Positions 1 through 11,276 are shown, counted from the first letter of the stretch. The stretch: DNA of 64,000 nucleotides from Lumbricus terrestris (GCA_949752735.1 OX457036.1:11292352-11356351), one strand, 5' to 3'. The notes: generated from the letters alone by a model not told the origin. Made by a program: numbers and translations.

Positions 1-596
1 GTAGAATTTTAAGCTGTCATCTTTACAAAAATTGCTCATTTTTCAATGCTGCTTGTCGTGGTTTAGGACTTGGTTAAATTTAAACCATTGTTTAAATTTG
101 TCCGATTTGCCAACTGTAATGGTAGCATTTATAGGTTGTCATCTTAACAAAATTGATCATTATTGATGGGTAGTGGATGATACTTATGAAATATGTATGA
201 AATATTGGGGATACAAGGATTCCGTTTCAACCACAAATTATGGGGCCGTGTCCCTGTCCACCCCCCCCCCCCAAGTCTCCTCTTTGGTTGAAGGACAATA
301 CTCTATTGGTTTGCGTAATATTATTTTGTATATGCTTTGTGTTAAAACATAATTCGATCGATGCGTGGTTTCAGGAATGAACAGTCATGAAAGGTATAAT
401 TACCAGCTACATTTGAGGCCCCTTGCAAACTTGAGATCAGACACATACCAAGGACATCTGGGACCCTACACATGCTTTAATATTTGGGTCTCATGCAGGT
501 TTTATTTTGAGGCCTCATCTAATTAGCAATTGGAATAAGTTACAAATTATAAACGACGTGTTTGAGAAAGTGGACTAAATTGCCTTCAGAGTATAT
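1..596. other. No gene recognised
   Basis: AT-rich sequence with a C homopolymer near 259-271. No convincing exon, RNA gene or transposon end is visible. The stretch around 410-540 has short words (TTTGAGGCC) in common with the tandem repeat that follows and may be a decayed relative of it. Confidence 0.4.
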
Positions 597-1061
597 GGCT
601 TTATACTTACGCCCAAAATCAGTATATTTGCATTAGGTCTGCTATGGCAGTGCCATATGGTTAGTTGAGGCATGCACCAGACCGGATCTGTACAGCCCCA
701 AATAGGCATAACGACCAGCCAAATTTTGGGGCCCCTTTCAAACTCTAATGGCTTTATACTTACGCCCAAAATCAGTATGATATTTGCATTAGGTCTGCTA
801 CGACAGTGCCATATATGGTTGGTTGAGGCACGCACCAGACCGGCTCTGTACAGTCACAAATAGGCATAATGACCAGCCAAATTTGGGGGCCCCTTTCAAA
901 CTCTAATGGCTTTATACTTAAGCCCAAAATCAGTATGATATTTGCATTAGGTCTGCTATGGCAGTGCCATACGGTTAGTTGAGGCATGCACCAGACCGGC
1001 TCTGTACAGTCACAAATAGGCATAATGATCAGCTAAATTTGGAGGCCCCTTTCAAACTCGA
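597..1061. repeat. Tandem repeat, 3 copies of about 155 bp
   Basis: Three direct copies begin at 597, 750 and 908, each opening with GGCTTTATACTTA and ending near CCCCTTTCAAACTC. Copies differ by a few substitutions and small indels. Open frames across this block are by-products of the repetition and carry no recognisable protein. Confidence 0.85.
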
Positions 1062-1309
1062 GGCCCCCCGGTCGAGGGGTACGGGGAGTGCTAGCGCCGG
1101 CACTGTACTCTCCATTACATGCACAAGCCCACCAAAGCCATATAGGGCCTAGGGCCTATACAAATAGTACGCGGGATCTTGCCACTTGTGATTGTAATTA
1201 TAATTTCATAGTTACATTGACACTCTATAATCTGTAGGCCTAATGTCCCGAATGTCACGAGGCAAATAAACTGCATACATAATTTTTTATTCCCATAATT
1301 AGGTCTATG

Positions 1310-1442
1310 GGAAACGCAGTATGAGAATTGTGGAAAAATAAATTGGTGGCTGGACTTGGACCATGATCCACGTGGAGTTGGAGTGCGAAAAACAGACTTT
1401 AACATGGGCCCATAAGAAAGACTGGGTGTTGAACCCCTCAAC
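1310..1442 (+). repeat. Dispersed repeat, second copy near 7540-7675
   Basis: The segment running from a GTATGAGAA-like word to ACCCCTCAA matches 7540-7675 in order and orientation (GTGGA-rich middle, AGAAAGACT, CACCTCAA end). The second copy lies inside the hAT-like element at 6948-8222, so this block is probably a fragment of a related transposon. Confidence 0.5.
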
Positions 1443-1829
1443 TCCCCGGCAATTATCGTAATTGTAATTGTAATTGAGACAATTTGTATAGCATCGTCAG
1501 AGGCAAGCCACTTCTAGGATGCTTTACACGCACAATGTCAAATGTCAGTGTTAATGTCATGAGCTCGAGAGCAAGTGCAGCCTCAATTGTTTTTTAAAAG
1601 TAGATTCAGTTTTGATTTCCTGGATGGTTGATGGAAGACTGTTAGTTGATGGAAGACTGAATCAGTTTATCACCCTGGATACCGCGTGGGCCCTGCATGG
1701 TGCTTTGGATCACCCTTCTATTCCTATTACGATATTTATTTTTCATTGGTTATGTTTTCTCAAAGCAGTTCTGCAGCAATTATCCAATAACTTTAATACG
1801 ATAATTTATAAGACAATTCACACGCATAC

Positions 1830-1948
1830 CAGACTCGGTGGTGTCCCATTTGTCGCAGAGAAACTTATAGGCGGGCACAAGACCTTTGAACTCAGGCGGA
1901 AGCGCACATTGCACTCTATCAACGCAGGATTCAGCATCGTTGAAAGAG
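1830..1948 (-). other. Possible isolated exon of a Cys-containing protein
   Basis: On the minus strand a T-rich tract ending CGAGCAG is followed by an open 119-nt stretch and a donor-like G|GTATGCG. The peptide contains CVDRVQC and YKFLCDKW with regularly placed cysteines and no low complexity. I do not recognise the family and see no neighbouring exon. It may be an exon of a gene extending elsewhere, a pseudogene fragment or chance. Confidence 0.22.
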
Positions 1949-2084
1949 CTGCTCGAAACAAAGGAAAATCTTGCACATAAAAATATTTCGACGACTGCGA
2001 TTAATCTGAATCGCAAACTGCAAAAACTTGTAGTCTCCCTACTCGAAAGCTAAGCGCAAGGCAGTGAAGGCACCAGTTTACTAA

Positions 2085-2760
2085 TTAACTATTGGGCTTC
2101 CTAAGGTTCGCTTGTCATCTGTGCAATCTGTCATAAATTCTGCTGCTAGCAGGGCTTAAAGTGTGCATGGACGGTCATGGACGACTTATTTTTAAAATAT
2201 GAACGCCGTCCTGTCACTTATTGGCCAGCACAGCCTAGAAAGGTAGGGGCATCCAGGCACTTCTTTTAGAAAGGTAAGGGGCGTCCAGGCACTTATTTTC
2301 CCCTACATTAAGCACTGGTTGCTAGACTTATCGCACGACATCCTCGATACTCGCACATCTCCACATACATGACTCATGATCTTCACTGGCTTCCGATCTT
2401 TGCCAGAATCAGATACAAGGTCTTGCTCCTATACTAAGAGGTCTTAGCACCTAAATACCTCTGCGACTTAATGTGTAAGCCTCTTTCTGCAAGATCTTCA
2501 CGCCCTCTTCATTCTGCTGACCGCTTTGATCTATTTGTACCTAGATCACGAACCTCATTAAACAAACATCAGGCTTTTGCTATTGTTGGTCCTTTAAGTT
2601 GGAATCATCTTCCTTCCGAAATTCGTGGCAGGATTCTTGTAGGAAATTCACCTGCATCTTTTCGCTGCTTGAAGACATTTCTCTTTTCATGGGCCTGTCA
2701 CGCTGAGAGCGCTTCTGAATAGCTCTGCTATGAGAAGCGCTTTACAGACGCTTTATTAGA
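2085..2760 (+). mobile_element. LINE fragment, RT C-terminal end and 3' tail (CR1/L2/Jockey-like)
   Basis: Conceptual translation gives the familiar end of a non-LTR retrotransposon reverse transcriptase: GLPK, then INSAARLIA, LHWLPI, SLNKHQAFAIVGPLSWNHLP and SFRCLKTFLFSW, interrupted by a stop. The coding part ends near 2720. A hairpin-like tail follows (GAGCGCTTCTGAATAG, then GAGAAGCGCTTTA), as seen in other LINE ends in the window. It is 5'-truncated, broken by a MITE at 2150-2317 and not functional. Confidence 0.8.
2150..2317. mobile_element. hAT-like MITE inserted in LINE
   Basis: 168-bp non-coding element with termini CAGGGCTTAAAGTG and ACATTAAGCACTG. Flanks GCTGCTAG (2142-2149) and GTTGCTAG (2318-2325) form a 7/8 target duplication. 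Removing element and duplication restores the LINE frame (SAAR-LIA), which confirms both boundaries. It contains two copies of an AGGGGC(A/G)TCCAGGCACTT motif. Confidence 0.75.
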
Positions 2761-2889
2761 TAGATTGGATTTACTCTAACCTTACAAAAAGGCCTACTGC
2801 ATAAATTATTATAGGCCCCACTATATAAAAATTCGCAGTTATAACAAAACAATCTATATAGATGAATATTTTAAAATTAATTCATTCGG

Positions 2890-3600
2890 ACATTTATATA
2901 GCGCTACTCAGAAGCGCTCCCGACTCTAGCGCGCCCAAAAAGAACAGCTTTAAGTTTAGTAAGGAAGGATCCTGCTAGAGTCCCAGGATGTAGGCGTAGC
3001 TCAAAAGGAAGGCCATTCCAGACAACTGGGCCAACCACAGAAAAACTCGATTCTTCATGGTAGTAGTACGAGCAAAAAGAATTAAGAGGACTCCCTTATC
3101 AGCGGAGCGTAGCTGACGTCGTCGACGTCCTTGGATACCCAATGTAAAGCTGCGTAACTCTCGGGGGTAAATGGAGCGAGGCCCTGACAACATCGCCATA
3201 CCAATGCAGCTACCCTGAACTCAATACGTTGGCGGATAGGGAGCCAGTGAAGTACATCAAGCATGTAGTTTGAGATATGACCATATTTAGAGATTTGCCC
3301 AATTAGGCACGCAGCAGAGCGCAACACCCGTCAACATGGGCGGAGTTTATCAGGGGCTAGGGGGGGGGGGCTAAGCCCTCCCAAGAAGACCCAAATTCAT
3401 TTTTTACCGTGTAAATGGTATCTTTTCCAGGGCTTAGCCCCACCCCCCCAAGAAGGCTTTAGCCCCTCCAAGAACAGAAACCAAACTCCGCCCATGCCGG
3501 TCAAGACAAGTCAATCTGCTGGATGGGAGGCCAATGTAGAGCGAAGAGCAATAATCAATGCGAGATGTAACGAAGGAATGCACTAAAGAGTAGCAGCAGA
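2890..3600 (-). mobile_element. LINE fragment on minus strand, RT C-terminal end
   Basis: Read on the minus strand the order is SLVHSFVTSRIDYC, GLPSSRLTCLDR, RSAACLIGQI, LHWLPIRQRIEFRV, FSVVGPVVWNGLPFELR, then the GAGCGCTTCTGAGTAG-type tail ending near 2890. It faces the plus-strand LINE at 2085-2760 tail to tail. A MITE at 3335-3496 splits it and frameshifts break it. Confidence 0.75.
3335..3496. mobile_element. Foldback MITE inserted in LINE
   Basis: 162-bp element with perfect 14-bp terminal inverted repeats (CATGGGCGGAGTTT at the left, its complement at the right). Flanks CCCGTCAA (3327-3334) and CCGGTCAA (3497-3504) are a 7/8 target duplication. Excision restores the minus-strand LINE peptide across CLDR and LRSAAC. 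The interior is G/C-run rich with repeated GGGGCTA words. Confidence 0.75.
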
Positions 3601-3601
3601 C

Positions 3602-3937
3602 GTAAGAGAACGGATGACAGTGCGAAGCTGGCACAGCTGATAATAGCTGTTATAATAAAATTTAATGTCATATTTTCACAGCAACATAAGAGAACGGATG
3701 ACAGTGCGAAGCTGGCGCAGCTGATAATAGCTGTTATAATAAAATTTAATGTCATATTTTCACAGCAACATAAGAGAACGGATGACAGTGAGAAGCTGTC
3801 GCAGCTGATAAAATATAGCTGTTATAGTAAAAATTTATGTTATATTTTCACAGCAACGTAAGAGAACGGATGACAATGCGAAGCTGGTGCAGCTGATAAT
3901 AGCTGTTATAATAAATGTAATATTTTCACAGCAACGT
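3602..3937. repeat. Tandem repeat, 4 copies of about 85 bp
   Basis: Copies start at TAAGAGAACGGATGACA near 3602, 3687, 3771 and 3859. On the minus strand each contains the LINE-like coding word for LRTVIRSL, so the array probably arose by tandem duplication of part of the adjacent minus-strand LINE. Confidence 0.8.
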
Positions 3938-4048
3938 AAGTAGTAAATTCATGGCGATTCGAGAGGCAATTGAGTATCCTCAACTGCGTGTTTAGGAGAC
4001 AAGCGTTGTCAAGGTTCAAAGTCCGCATCTGATAATAGGTAGGCTAGG

Positions 4049-4862
4049 CAGGGCCCCAGGAATTCGCGAGCTTGCGCAGCGCAAATTTTGCGCAAATTTC
4101 CAGGTTTAGCGCAACAGCGCAAAAATTGGCAATCAGCGCGATTTTAGCGCAAATTTTGACAAAATCTTGCTAATTTATCTAAATTGGGCTTTGATTGACT
4201 TAAAAATCGTGACAGTTCAACATAGCAGCGGCGACCGATGGGCGATAATCAAAATGGCGGCCACCGAATGGGATGAAATTATAGAGGAATTTTTAGTTAA
4301 AGATCGTTATTTTTAGTAGCAATGCACAAACTTAAAGTATAAAAAAATTCAGAACTTCACTTCACTGTGTTAGACGAAGTTTCTCAAAGCGGTCGCACAG
4401 GAGCGTCGTGTGCTGTCTCGGCTTATGACAGAACGAACGCATTTAGTATATAGGCGTCAGGCGTGCATACAAAGACGGAAGGCTAGTACTCAGCACGTTG
4501 TGTAACTAGGTGATTCATTATAATATAGGCATGTATAATACTATTTTGAAGTTATATTTGTAATGAGCGTAGATTTCGGTGGGCGTAAATTTTGCAAAAT
4601 TAAAATCATTTGCGATCGTCTGAATACATTAATCTCATGGTTATAGGAACTTTATAAATGCATTTTTGGCTTGATTGTCTAATTTCTAGAACGGCAAAGC
4701 GTTACACTAAATGACAAAAACACTGTTAGCTACTTTGGTACACTGATTCAATGAAAAAAATAACGATCATTATCATTTTTTAACTTGCGCAAAACTCGCG
4801 CAAATTTATCGTTTTTCGTGCGCAATTTTTTCAATTTTTCGAACGCAAATTTCTGGGGGCCT
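4049..4862. mobile_element. Non-autonomous DNA element rich in GCGCAAA
   Basis: Imperfect terminal inverted repeats (left CAGGGCCCCAGGAATTCGCG; right complement TAGGCCCCCAGAAATTTGCG, 16/20) enclose about 810 bp with many GCGCAAA/TTTGCGC words near both ends. Degenerate flanks GCTAGGC and GCTAAGC may be a target duplication. No coding sequence seen. Confidence 0.5.
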
Positions 4863-4974
4863 AGCTAAGCCCTATCCGGTATCGAGTCTGCGAAGGTCAG
4901 TTTAAATGAGCTACGGTTATCCTATATTGGATGAACGACTAGGGTTGGACTGCCTCTCTTCCTCTCTCCATTAG

Positions 4975-5201
4975 TGAGGCGCGGTGGTGTAGTGGTGGCG
5001 TCGTTGCCTTGAAGCCGGAAGGTTCGAAGTTCGAATCCACCTCCCCGCGTAAAGACCTTGGGCAAGTCCTTCACTCACAATTGCTCAGCGCTTCGGCGTG
5101 AAACTCCGATGCAGTGTCCGCTTTGCATTCGGGAGCGCCTCTGAGTAGAAGGAGCTTGAAGGGGCGCTATAACAAGTACGCATACAAACAAACAAACAAA
5201 C
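4975..5201 (+). mobile_element. tRNA-derived SINE
   Basis: The head has a Pol III A-box-like GTGGTGTAGTGG and a B-box-like AGTTCGAATCC, followed by a tRNA-unrelated body and a (CAAA)n tail. The body end (GGGAGCGCCTCTGAGTAG ... GGGGCGCTATAA) resembles the 3' tail of the LINE copies in this window, suggesting mobilisation by that LINE. A reverse-strand copy lies at 59030-59245. Confidence 0.8.
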
Positions 5202-6947
5202 AATGTCCCTTCGCACGGAACCGTGCATCCCATTGTAGAAAATTATTTTTCCGTGCATGTAGTCAAACGTTCTTTCAAAGCGGAACAATTAAGTGGGCCA
5301 TAATAATCGTATCCTTACTTCCCGCATTCGAATCGAACGCCTGTGCTATACGAATTTAGAGTAATGGATAGCACGCTGGGTCCGTATGCACAAGAGGGTA
5401 TAAATCTTACACCTGGCTGGAGTCTGGGCTATGCGGGAGTAGTGGCCTAATTCCGTATGCATGGGTCGAGCTTAGTGAGTTATGCTAGGTATAACGTTAT
5501 TCCAACTCCGAGGTAGGAGTAAGCCAGCTATTCCCATCGTGAACAATAGACGGCCGACTTTAGGTGGACAGCGTGAACAATGGGCAGCCATTGATATTTC
5601 CCTGTGGCCCGTCTTTAGGTCTTAATCTGTATACCCCACGCTGGCAACAACCGCATATAAATATCTTTCACCATGCGCGCTCAGCAACAACCTATTGAAC
5701 TGGGGGGGAGAGAAGAGTCAGCGTCATGCATCGTCGGGTGCAAGGAATGTCCAGATTAACTATGACTCTCACTATTTTAAATGTATGTCCATGCATGTGG
5801 CTAAATTTCAATGGCTACATCTGGATTAGCTATATCGGGTGTAAGGTCTAAACCTAGATTACCCTATACCTGGTCATATGCATACCGGCCCTGGTGTAGA
5901 GTGCGAGGTAGCGAGTTCGAGCCCCCATTGGGCGGATTTGCTTGCCATGTATTGCAGGCTGTCTGCATGCTTAGTTAGTATAGTTAAGATTTGTGTATTC
6001 TGTGATCTCCGTTCTTGTGAATCGTTTAAACTGCATAATTGTACTCCATGGGCGTAACTTTGTCCCATAGAGTGGTGGTGACTATTCCTTAGCAGCTATG
6101 CTAGCTAGGGCAGATGGGGCAAAACGCGACCTCCCGGCTCTGTCCCCATATGCCCTATATATTGAACAATTCGACTGTTCTGAGGTCTTTTACCTGTTCC
6201 CTATTGAGATAAATAATCTCCAGCCATTTGTGTTTTGATGGGTTGTTTATTATGTTTTCAATAAAATTTATTTTTGTGAGTTTCCTTGTAAGAGCGTGCT
6301 GCCACATCTACAGTGCATCGATCATTAACGATGCCAAAATGTCAGGCATAGCCATGAATGGAAATTATAGATTTAAAATAATACTGTGCATTATATTGAA
6401 TTAAAGTGCACAATAAATGTGACTTTAATATATGAAGTTTTAATCATACACGCAATGTCCCAGGTAGCACCAAGCAGTGTAAAACGCCTATATGGTTCGC
6501 CTTGGCTTGGGACAAACGCCTTCTGTATTTGCATATAATGCAGATCCATTCTTAGCAAGCAATTTTTCTTGTGTTAAAAAGAAGAGACAGTCCTAAATAC
6601 CCTCAGAATCAAACAGAGCAAAGAACCTCGTGAAAATTCTGCTAGGCTTTAGAGGTCAACCAGGTTTTCAGAAAATACAAATGGAGCAACAAGGGAGCGT
6701 TTTGCACCTTGTAGGCTATTTAAATATTTTGCAACGTCATCCTCTTTGAAATTTTATCGAACAGAAAGAGTAGCCTGGTACTTTATTTGGGACATTCAAC
6801 ACTTTAGATCTTACATTAATTGCAAGCTTAAAATGCTATTACTCACGCTGTAAATTAGCAAAAACCGTTAAAGGGCGTCTATAAGCGTCTTGTTCCTTTT
6901 CTTCTTTTCCCTCGTCTTCCTTCCTCAAAATACGAATTTAGTAGGCC
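5202..6947. other. Intergenic, no gene recognised
   Basis: Unique-looking AT-rich sequence. The only assignable block is about 5951-6036, which starts TATTGCAGGCTGTCTG and matches the 5' half of a retroposon-tail family also at 12325-12480 and 46325-46507. No open frame here resembles a known protein. Confidence 0.5.
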
Positions 6948-8222
6948 CAGTGGCGTAGCTAGCTTTTAATGGGCCCGTGTGCAGAGGTCCCTCATGGGCC
7001 CCTGTTTGGCGTTGTAAGGCCGGTATGCTTGAGCTCTTGCAATCAAAAATCACCATAGCTAATCAATGGCATTTGTTTTTAGGCCTAATAGGCCTACTTG
7101 CAATAGGCCTACAACTCACCTACAGAATAAACACGAATGCTACACAAATGATACAGATAAATTAAAAGTCTTATGACTGCATTAATATCTCAGTCGATTT
7201 GAAAATCTATCACGCAGCATACTCATCCACTTAATATTAGTAGGCCCTCTTAAAGCAATGCCATGGCATCGTAGAGTTTTCTTTCTAGCATTTTGTTCTG
7301 CAAAAATGTCAATCATCTTCCGTATCAATTCTGTTGTACGATTTGCAATTTGCACACCAAACCAACACAATAATAAATTTTTCATAGTACTTGAAAATAA
7401 GTTTAGCAATATTCCTGAAAGCGCAAAAATAGGGGCAACTACGTGATTCCCTAAGACCCTTATCCGCCAATATTAAATTTGGCGTCTCTCTGCTTTGTGG
7501 GGTGGGTCGAAAGCTGAGAGGAGTTGAGAGCAGTATGAGAATAATATTGTGGAAAGTAAGTGTGGATCAGACTATGATCAACGTGGAGGTGGGGTGTAAA
7601 CAGGTAAACAAAAGACTTAACTACGTGACTCTTAGAAAGACTAGTGAGAGCTGAAACACCTCAATTCTCATCCTTGTTCAGGGAGATGTCAGATCACTAC
7701 CGTTACCATATCCAGGCTCCAGCAAGTGACCGGAATGCTTGAGCGTGACTGTGACAAGTAACGTTTTTACGGCACACCGCTTAATTACAATACACGATAG
7801 ATCTATAAACGGAGATATAGCCTAATTATCACACCTATCTTAGATAGCCTATGCACGCCCTTACCCTTTGCATAGGAAAGTGAATCAGCGAAATGAAAAT
7901 CTTAGCTTAAGCTCGTTTCATGTTCTCAACTGTATCTGTATCAGACCTATATTCTGTAAGCTTATCATTGTTCACACACGCTAACGTCATCTTGCAATCG
8001 AGACGAAAAGCAAGTTACAAGTAGTCCAGTATTGTTTGACAGGCGTCATGAGTAGGCCTAATGCAAGGAAGTAATGCAAGTGTGTTAACAAAACTACATC
8101 TGTAACAAAATATGCGAATTACTAATTAGGTTAAATTAATAATTTAGCAATCACTGTGGGCCCCTGGAGGTCGTGGGCCCGTGTGCTTTGCACACATTGC
8201 ACACATGGTAGCTACGTCCCTG
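6948..8222. mobile_element. hAT-like DNA transposon, non-autonomous, 1,275 bp
   Basis: Left end CAGTGGCGTAGCTAG, right end GGTAGCTACGTCCCTG, with an exact 8-bp target duplication AGTAGGCC (6940-6947 and 8223-8230). CAG...CTG ends and an 8-bp duplication are typical of hAT. Subterminal GGGCCCGTGTGC words occur at both ends. No transposase is readable, so it is a deletion derivative or decayed copy. Confidence 0.8.
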
Positions 8223-8536
8223 AGTAGGCCCATGCTTTGTCTGGCACTTTAGGTCACCCGCAAAGTCGAACAATACAATACTAATGTCTTAAAAAAATTG
8301 AATTGAATTTTATAATTCTACCTTTTATAGAAACCAAATTTCAAAGTGTCAAGTCCAGATTGTAAGGCCCTATAGCCAACATCAAAATGGACGACGACTT
8401 CACCTAATTATTATGAAATTGTTTATGAAGCTTTGCCGCCATTGCGCTCTTAGAGTTATATCCATAATAATTGCGCAGGCCTACGCTAGACAGCCAAATG
8501 CTTTCATGTTAAAAAATATATCTCCTTGCAGGATCG

Positions 8537-8625
8537 AAAAGTGGTGGTGACTTTCACCACCACTTTTAAAAGTGGTGGTGACTTTCACCACCACTTTTAA
8601 AAGTGGTGGTGACTGGACACCACCG
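8537..8625. repeat. Tandem palindromes (GTGGTG / CACCAC)
   Basis: A 31-bp unit, AAAAGTGGTGGTGA plus a short spacer plus TCACCACCACTTTT, repeats about 2.5 times. Each unit can fold into a hairpin with a 12-14-bp stem. No protein-coding meaning is evident. Confidence 0.8.
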
Positions 8626-8644
8626 TCACAATAGAAAGTTACGC

Positions 8645-8719
8645 CTATGTTGTACACTGTAACTGGTTGCGGTCTGTCAACCGGATTGTTAAATAAAGAG
8701 ATCATTATCGTCGTCGTCG

Positions 8720-8796
<77 letters not shown>

Positions 8797-8817
8797 GTCA
8801 TCGTCATCGTCATCATC

Positions 8818-8870
<53 letters not shown>

Positions 8871-8872
8871 AC
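8645..8872 (+). repeat. Retroposon tail ending in a 165-bp (ATC)n microsatellite
   Basis: TGTACACTGTAACTGGTTGC and GTCAACCGGATTGTTAAATA precede a long ATC/GTC trinucleotide array from about 8705 to 8871. The same 3' module is followed by other microsatellites at 12480 and 46460, so the array likely grew from the tail of a retroposed copy. Confidence 0.75.
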
Positions 8873-8879
8873 ATGCATT

Positions 8880-9473
8880 GTAGGCCTACGCACGGAACCG
8901 TACGTAGCCTACTACTGCGTTGCATATAAATTTGTTTAACATATTTCAAATGACGTTTAAAATTATTTAACATATTTTGAATGAAGGAAAAACACTAAAA
9001 AGAAACATAACCCCCTGGTCTCTCTTGTCGTTTTCCCCCACTCAGAAACCTGGATCCCCTCCAAACAGGTGAGTCGAGGTGACTATATAGATTAAACACA
9101 GTAAAAGGGTTTAGAGGGCCAGAGGTCCCGAAAGCGACGGCCACCTGAGACAATTCAGTTGAGAAAAAACTGATGACGGCCAACCATGTTATGTGACAAA
9201 CGAAAAGATAAATTCTTAACTAACATGGATGAACAGAAGTAAATGAAATATACTTTACACACAAAATTTAAAAAAGAACGCATAGCTTACAAACAGACAA
9301 ACAAACAAAAGCACACTTAGTGATTGGATATATAAGAAACCGATGTGTAATTGTGTATTACCAGAAAGGTTCAAATTCGTCAACCGCTCCAAATCCGCAA
9401 ATTGCTTTTAATCTTCATGACTTGTATGCTCATGTCCATGCTTTATTACAATAAGTTAGGTATGGATATAATA
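8880..9473. other. No gene recognised
   Basis: AT-rich sequence between the ATC array and the next MITE. I see no splice-bounded open frame, RNA gene or terminal repeat. Confidence 0.4.
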
Positions 9474-9852
9474 TAAGGGCGGATACAGAAATTTTCGAGG
9501 GGGGCAAAATTTTCGGTCTCGGGCAGGGAAAAATTTTCGTCTTGGTCGTCGGAAAAACTGATGACTTTTTTAGTCATTCGTCTCCAATTTCCAAGAAAAA
9601 GATACCATTTATTCGCCCAAAAAGGTGCTGACCTTTTTTAGTCAATTTCCAAGAAAAATACACCATTTCATCCGCCCAAAAGTTTATGACCTTTTTATAG
9701 TCGTACGGACCTCGTTTGCGGACTTCGTGGGTTTGGGGAGGGCCTACGGAATTACTCATGGGGGGCACGTCAACTTCCCGAGCCAGAATAGCTGGTCGAA
9801 AATAAATTTCTACATGGGGGATGGCCGGATTGGCCCCCTGGATCCGCCCTTG
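9474..9852. mobile_element. hAT-like MITE, GGGCGGAT(A/C)CAG family, copy A
   Basis: Left end TAAGGGCGGATACAG, right end CTGGATCCGCCCTTG, exact 8-bp target duplication ATATAATA (9466-9473 and 9853-9860). The interior has family hallmarks: AAATTTTCG near the left end, repeated CCTTTTTTAGTC and a GGGGGATGGCCGGATTGG right subterminus. Non-coding. Confidence 0.85.
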
Positions 9853-9860
9853 ATATAATA

Positions 9861-10801
9861 TATATCAGTTATATTATATTATGAGAGTGTAGTAGAGAGT
9901 GTTTGAGAGGGTTCGAGTTTGTAAATTTACAAATTCATAGATAAATACAACGTTACAGTACTATAGATGTCTATACTTTACGAACCCGCACAGCGTGGTA
10001 AAGTCGGCGTCGCTGATTCGGAGAACGTCGAATGACCAACCAACGTAACGCAGGAAGTTAGGGAGGCAAACCGTAACCTCTGAGAATAAGCAGGTCTCTC
10101 CTACGCATCAACAAACTCAAGGATATATAATACGTAGCAAGCTTAGGCCTATAAATAATATGGGTGTAACGGGTCCTCACGACGCGATATCTAGACTTGA
10201 AGAGATGTTCTCGTGCGTGCCTCGATGTTAACGTGGGGCAATCGTCAACGCGTAGGAGTTTAATGAAAATTATAGGCTACCACTAATAATAGTGACAATG
10301 AGTGTAGTAAAGTTTCACATAAGCTAGCCGTAGAGAGCATAAAAATAATACATCTACGACTGCTACGTAGTCCCCGTGCACGAAGAGGCATGTCGGTGTC
10401 ATTAAATAAAGTCTCCCCCGATACAAAGTCTCTCCCCGAAATAGGCTAAATAGCTCGAGTCTCCCTCTGGCTAAAACTCTGAATTGGAAATTTTTTCTCA
10501 TGTATAAAAGTATGCATACGTTCTTGTCAAGTAACTTAGCAACTTAAACTAACCGTTAAATCTGTTCATATATAAGTTTTATGCGATTGTAGCCCATTTC
10601 ACGCTGAACGGGGAAGACTTTATTTCGCAGACGGAGGAAATATTCTCTCTCCCCCCGGAGAGACTTTATTTCAAAATGTACTGTCCGGGGCGAATTTATT
10701 CTGGAACAGATTCGCCGGGAGAGAATCTATTTCGAAATAAAGTCTCCGAGGGGGGTTTCAGAGAACAGCCTACTTTCAGCCAGAGGCAGATCTGTTTCGG
10801 G
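9861..10801. other. Intergenic with GAGACTTTATTTC inverted words
   Basis: No gene seen. Between about 10400 and 10760 the words AGACTTTATTTC and GAAATAAAGTCT recur in both orientations with CGGGG spacers, and GGGGAAGACTTTAT recurs after 11144. This suggests a foldback element into which MITE copy B jumped, but I cannot fix its ends. Confidence 0.4.
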
Positions 10802-11144
10802 CAGGGGCGGATACAGAAATTTTCGAAGGGGAGGGGCAAAAATTTTCGGTGATCTTTGCCAGAAAAATCTGCCATTTTTTAGTCGTTGGTCGAAATGTCT
10901 GGAAAAAAAATTTAAAAAAATTTACCTGCCAAAATAACTGATGACCTTTTTTAGTCATCAATCATCTGGTCGACGTAATCTTTGCAAGCGATATAATATG
11001 GCCTCTCTAATCGTTGTATCCTGCTTTTCTCTTCCGCTGCATTGATTTAATGCTTGTTGAAACCAAATGGGGGGTCGTCCAATGCACTTTTTAAATGGGG
11101 GGGGGGGGGCATGGCCGAATTGGCTACCCCTGGATCCGCCCCTG
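10802..11144. mobile_element. hAT-like MITE, same family, copy B
   Basis: 343 bp with ends CAGGGGCGGATACAG and CTGGATCCGCCCCTG. Flanks GTTTCGGG (10794-10801) and GTGTCGGG (11145-11152) form a 7/8 target duplication. Its right half (TTGTTGAAACCAAATGGGG, then CACTTTTTAAATGGGGG) gives the undisrupted family sequence against which the nested insertions at 13-23 kb can be read. Confidence 0.85.
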
Positions 11145-11276
11145 GTGTCGGGGAAGACTTTATAACGGGGGGAATTGGGGAAAGAGACATTATATCGTGA
11201 CACCGGTGTCAAACATTGGTGAGTAGTGATATGGTTCGGTAATGTTGATACAACTTAATTGTGTAATTCAAAAAGC

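Noticed and set aside
4985..5040. tRNA gene
   Set aside because: A-box and B-box words are present, but the cloverleaf is incomplete and a SINE body with a (CAAA)n tail follows; a second copy exists at 59 kb.
8689..8973. Long frames of poly-Asp, poly-Met or poly-Ile
   Set aside because: They are translations of a trinucleotide microsatellite in six frames, with no splice sites or conserved flanks.
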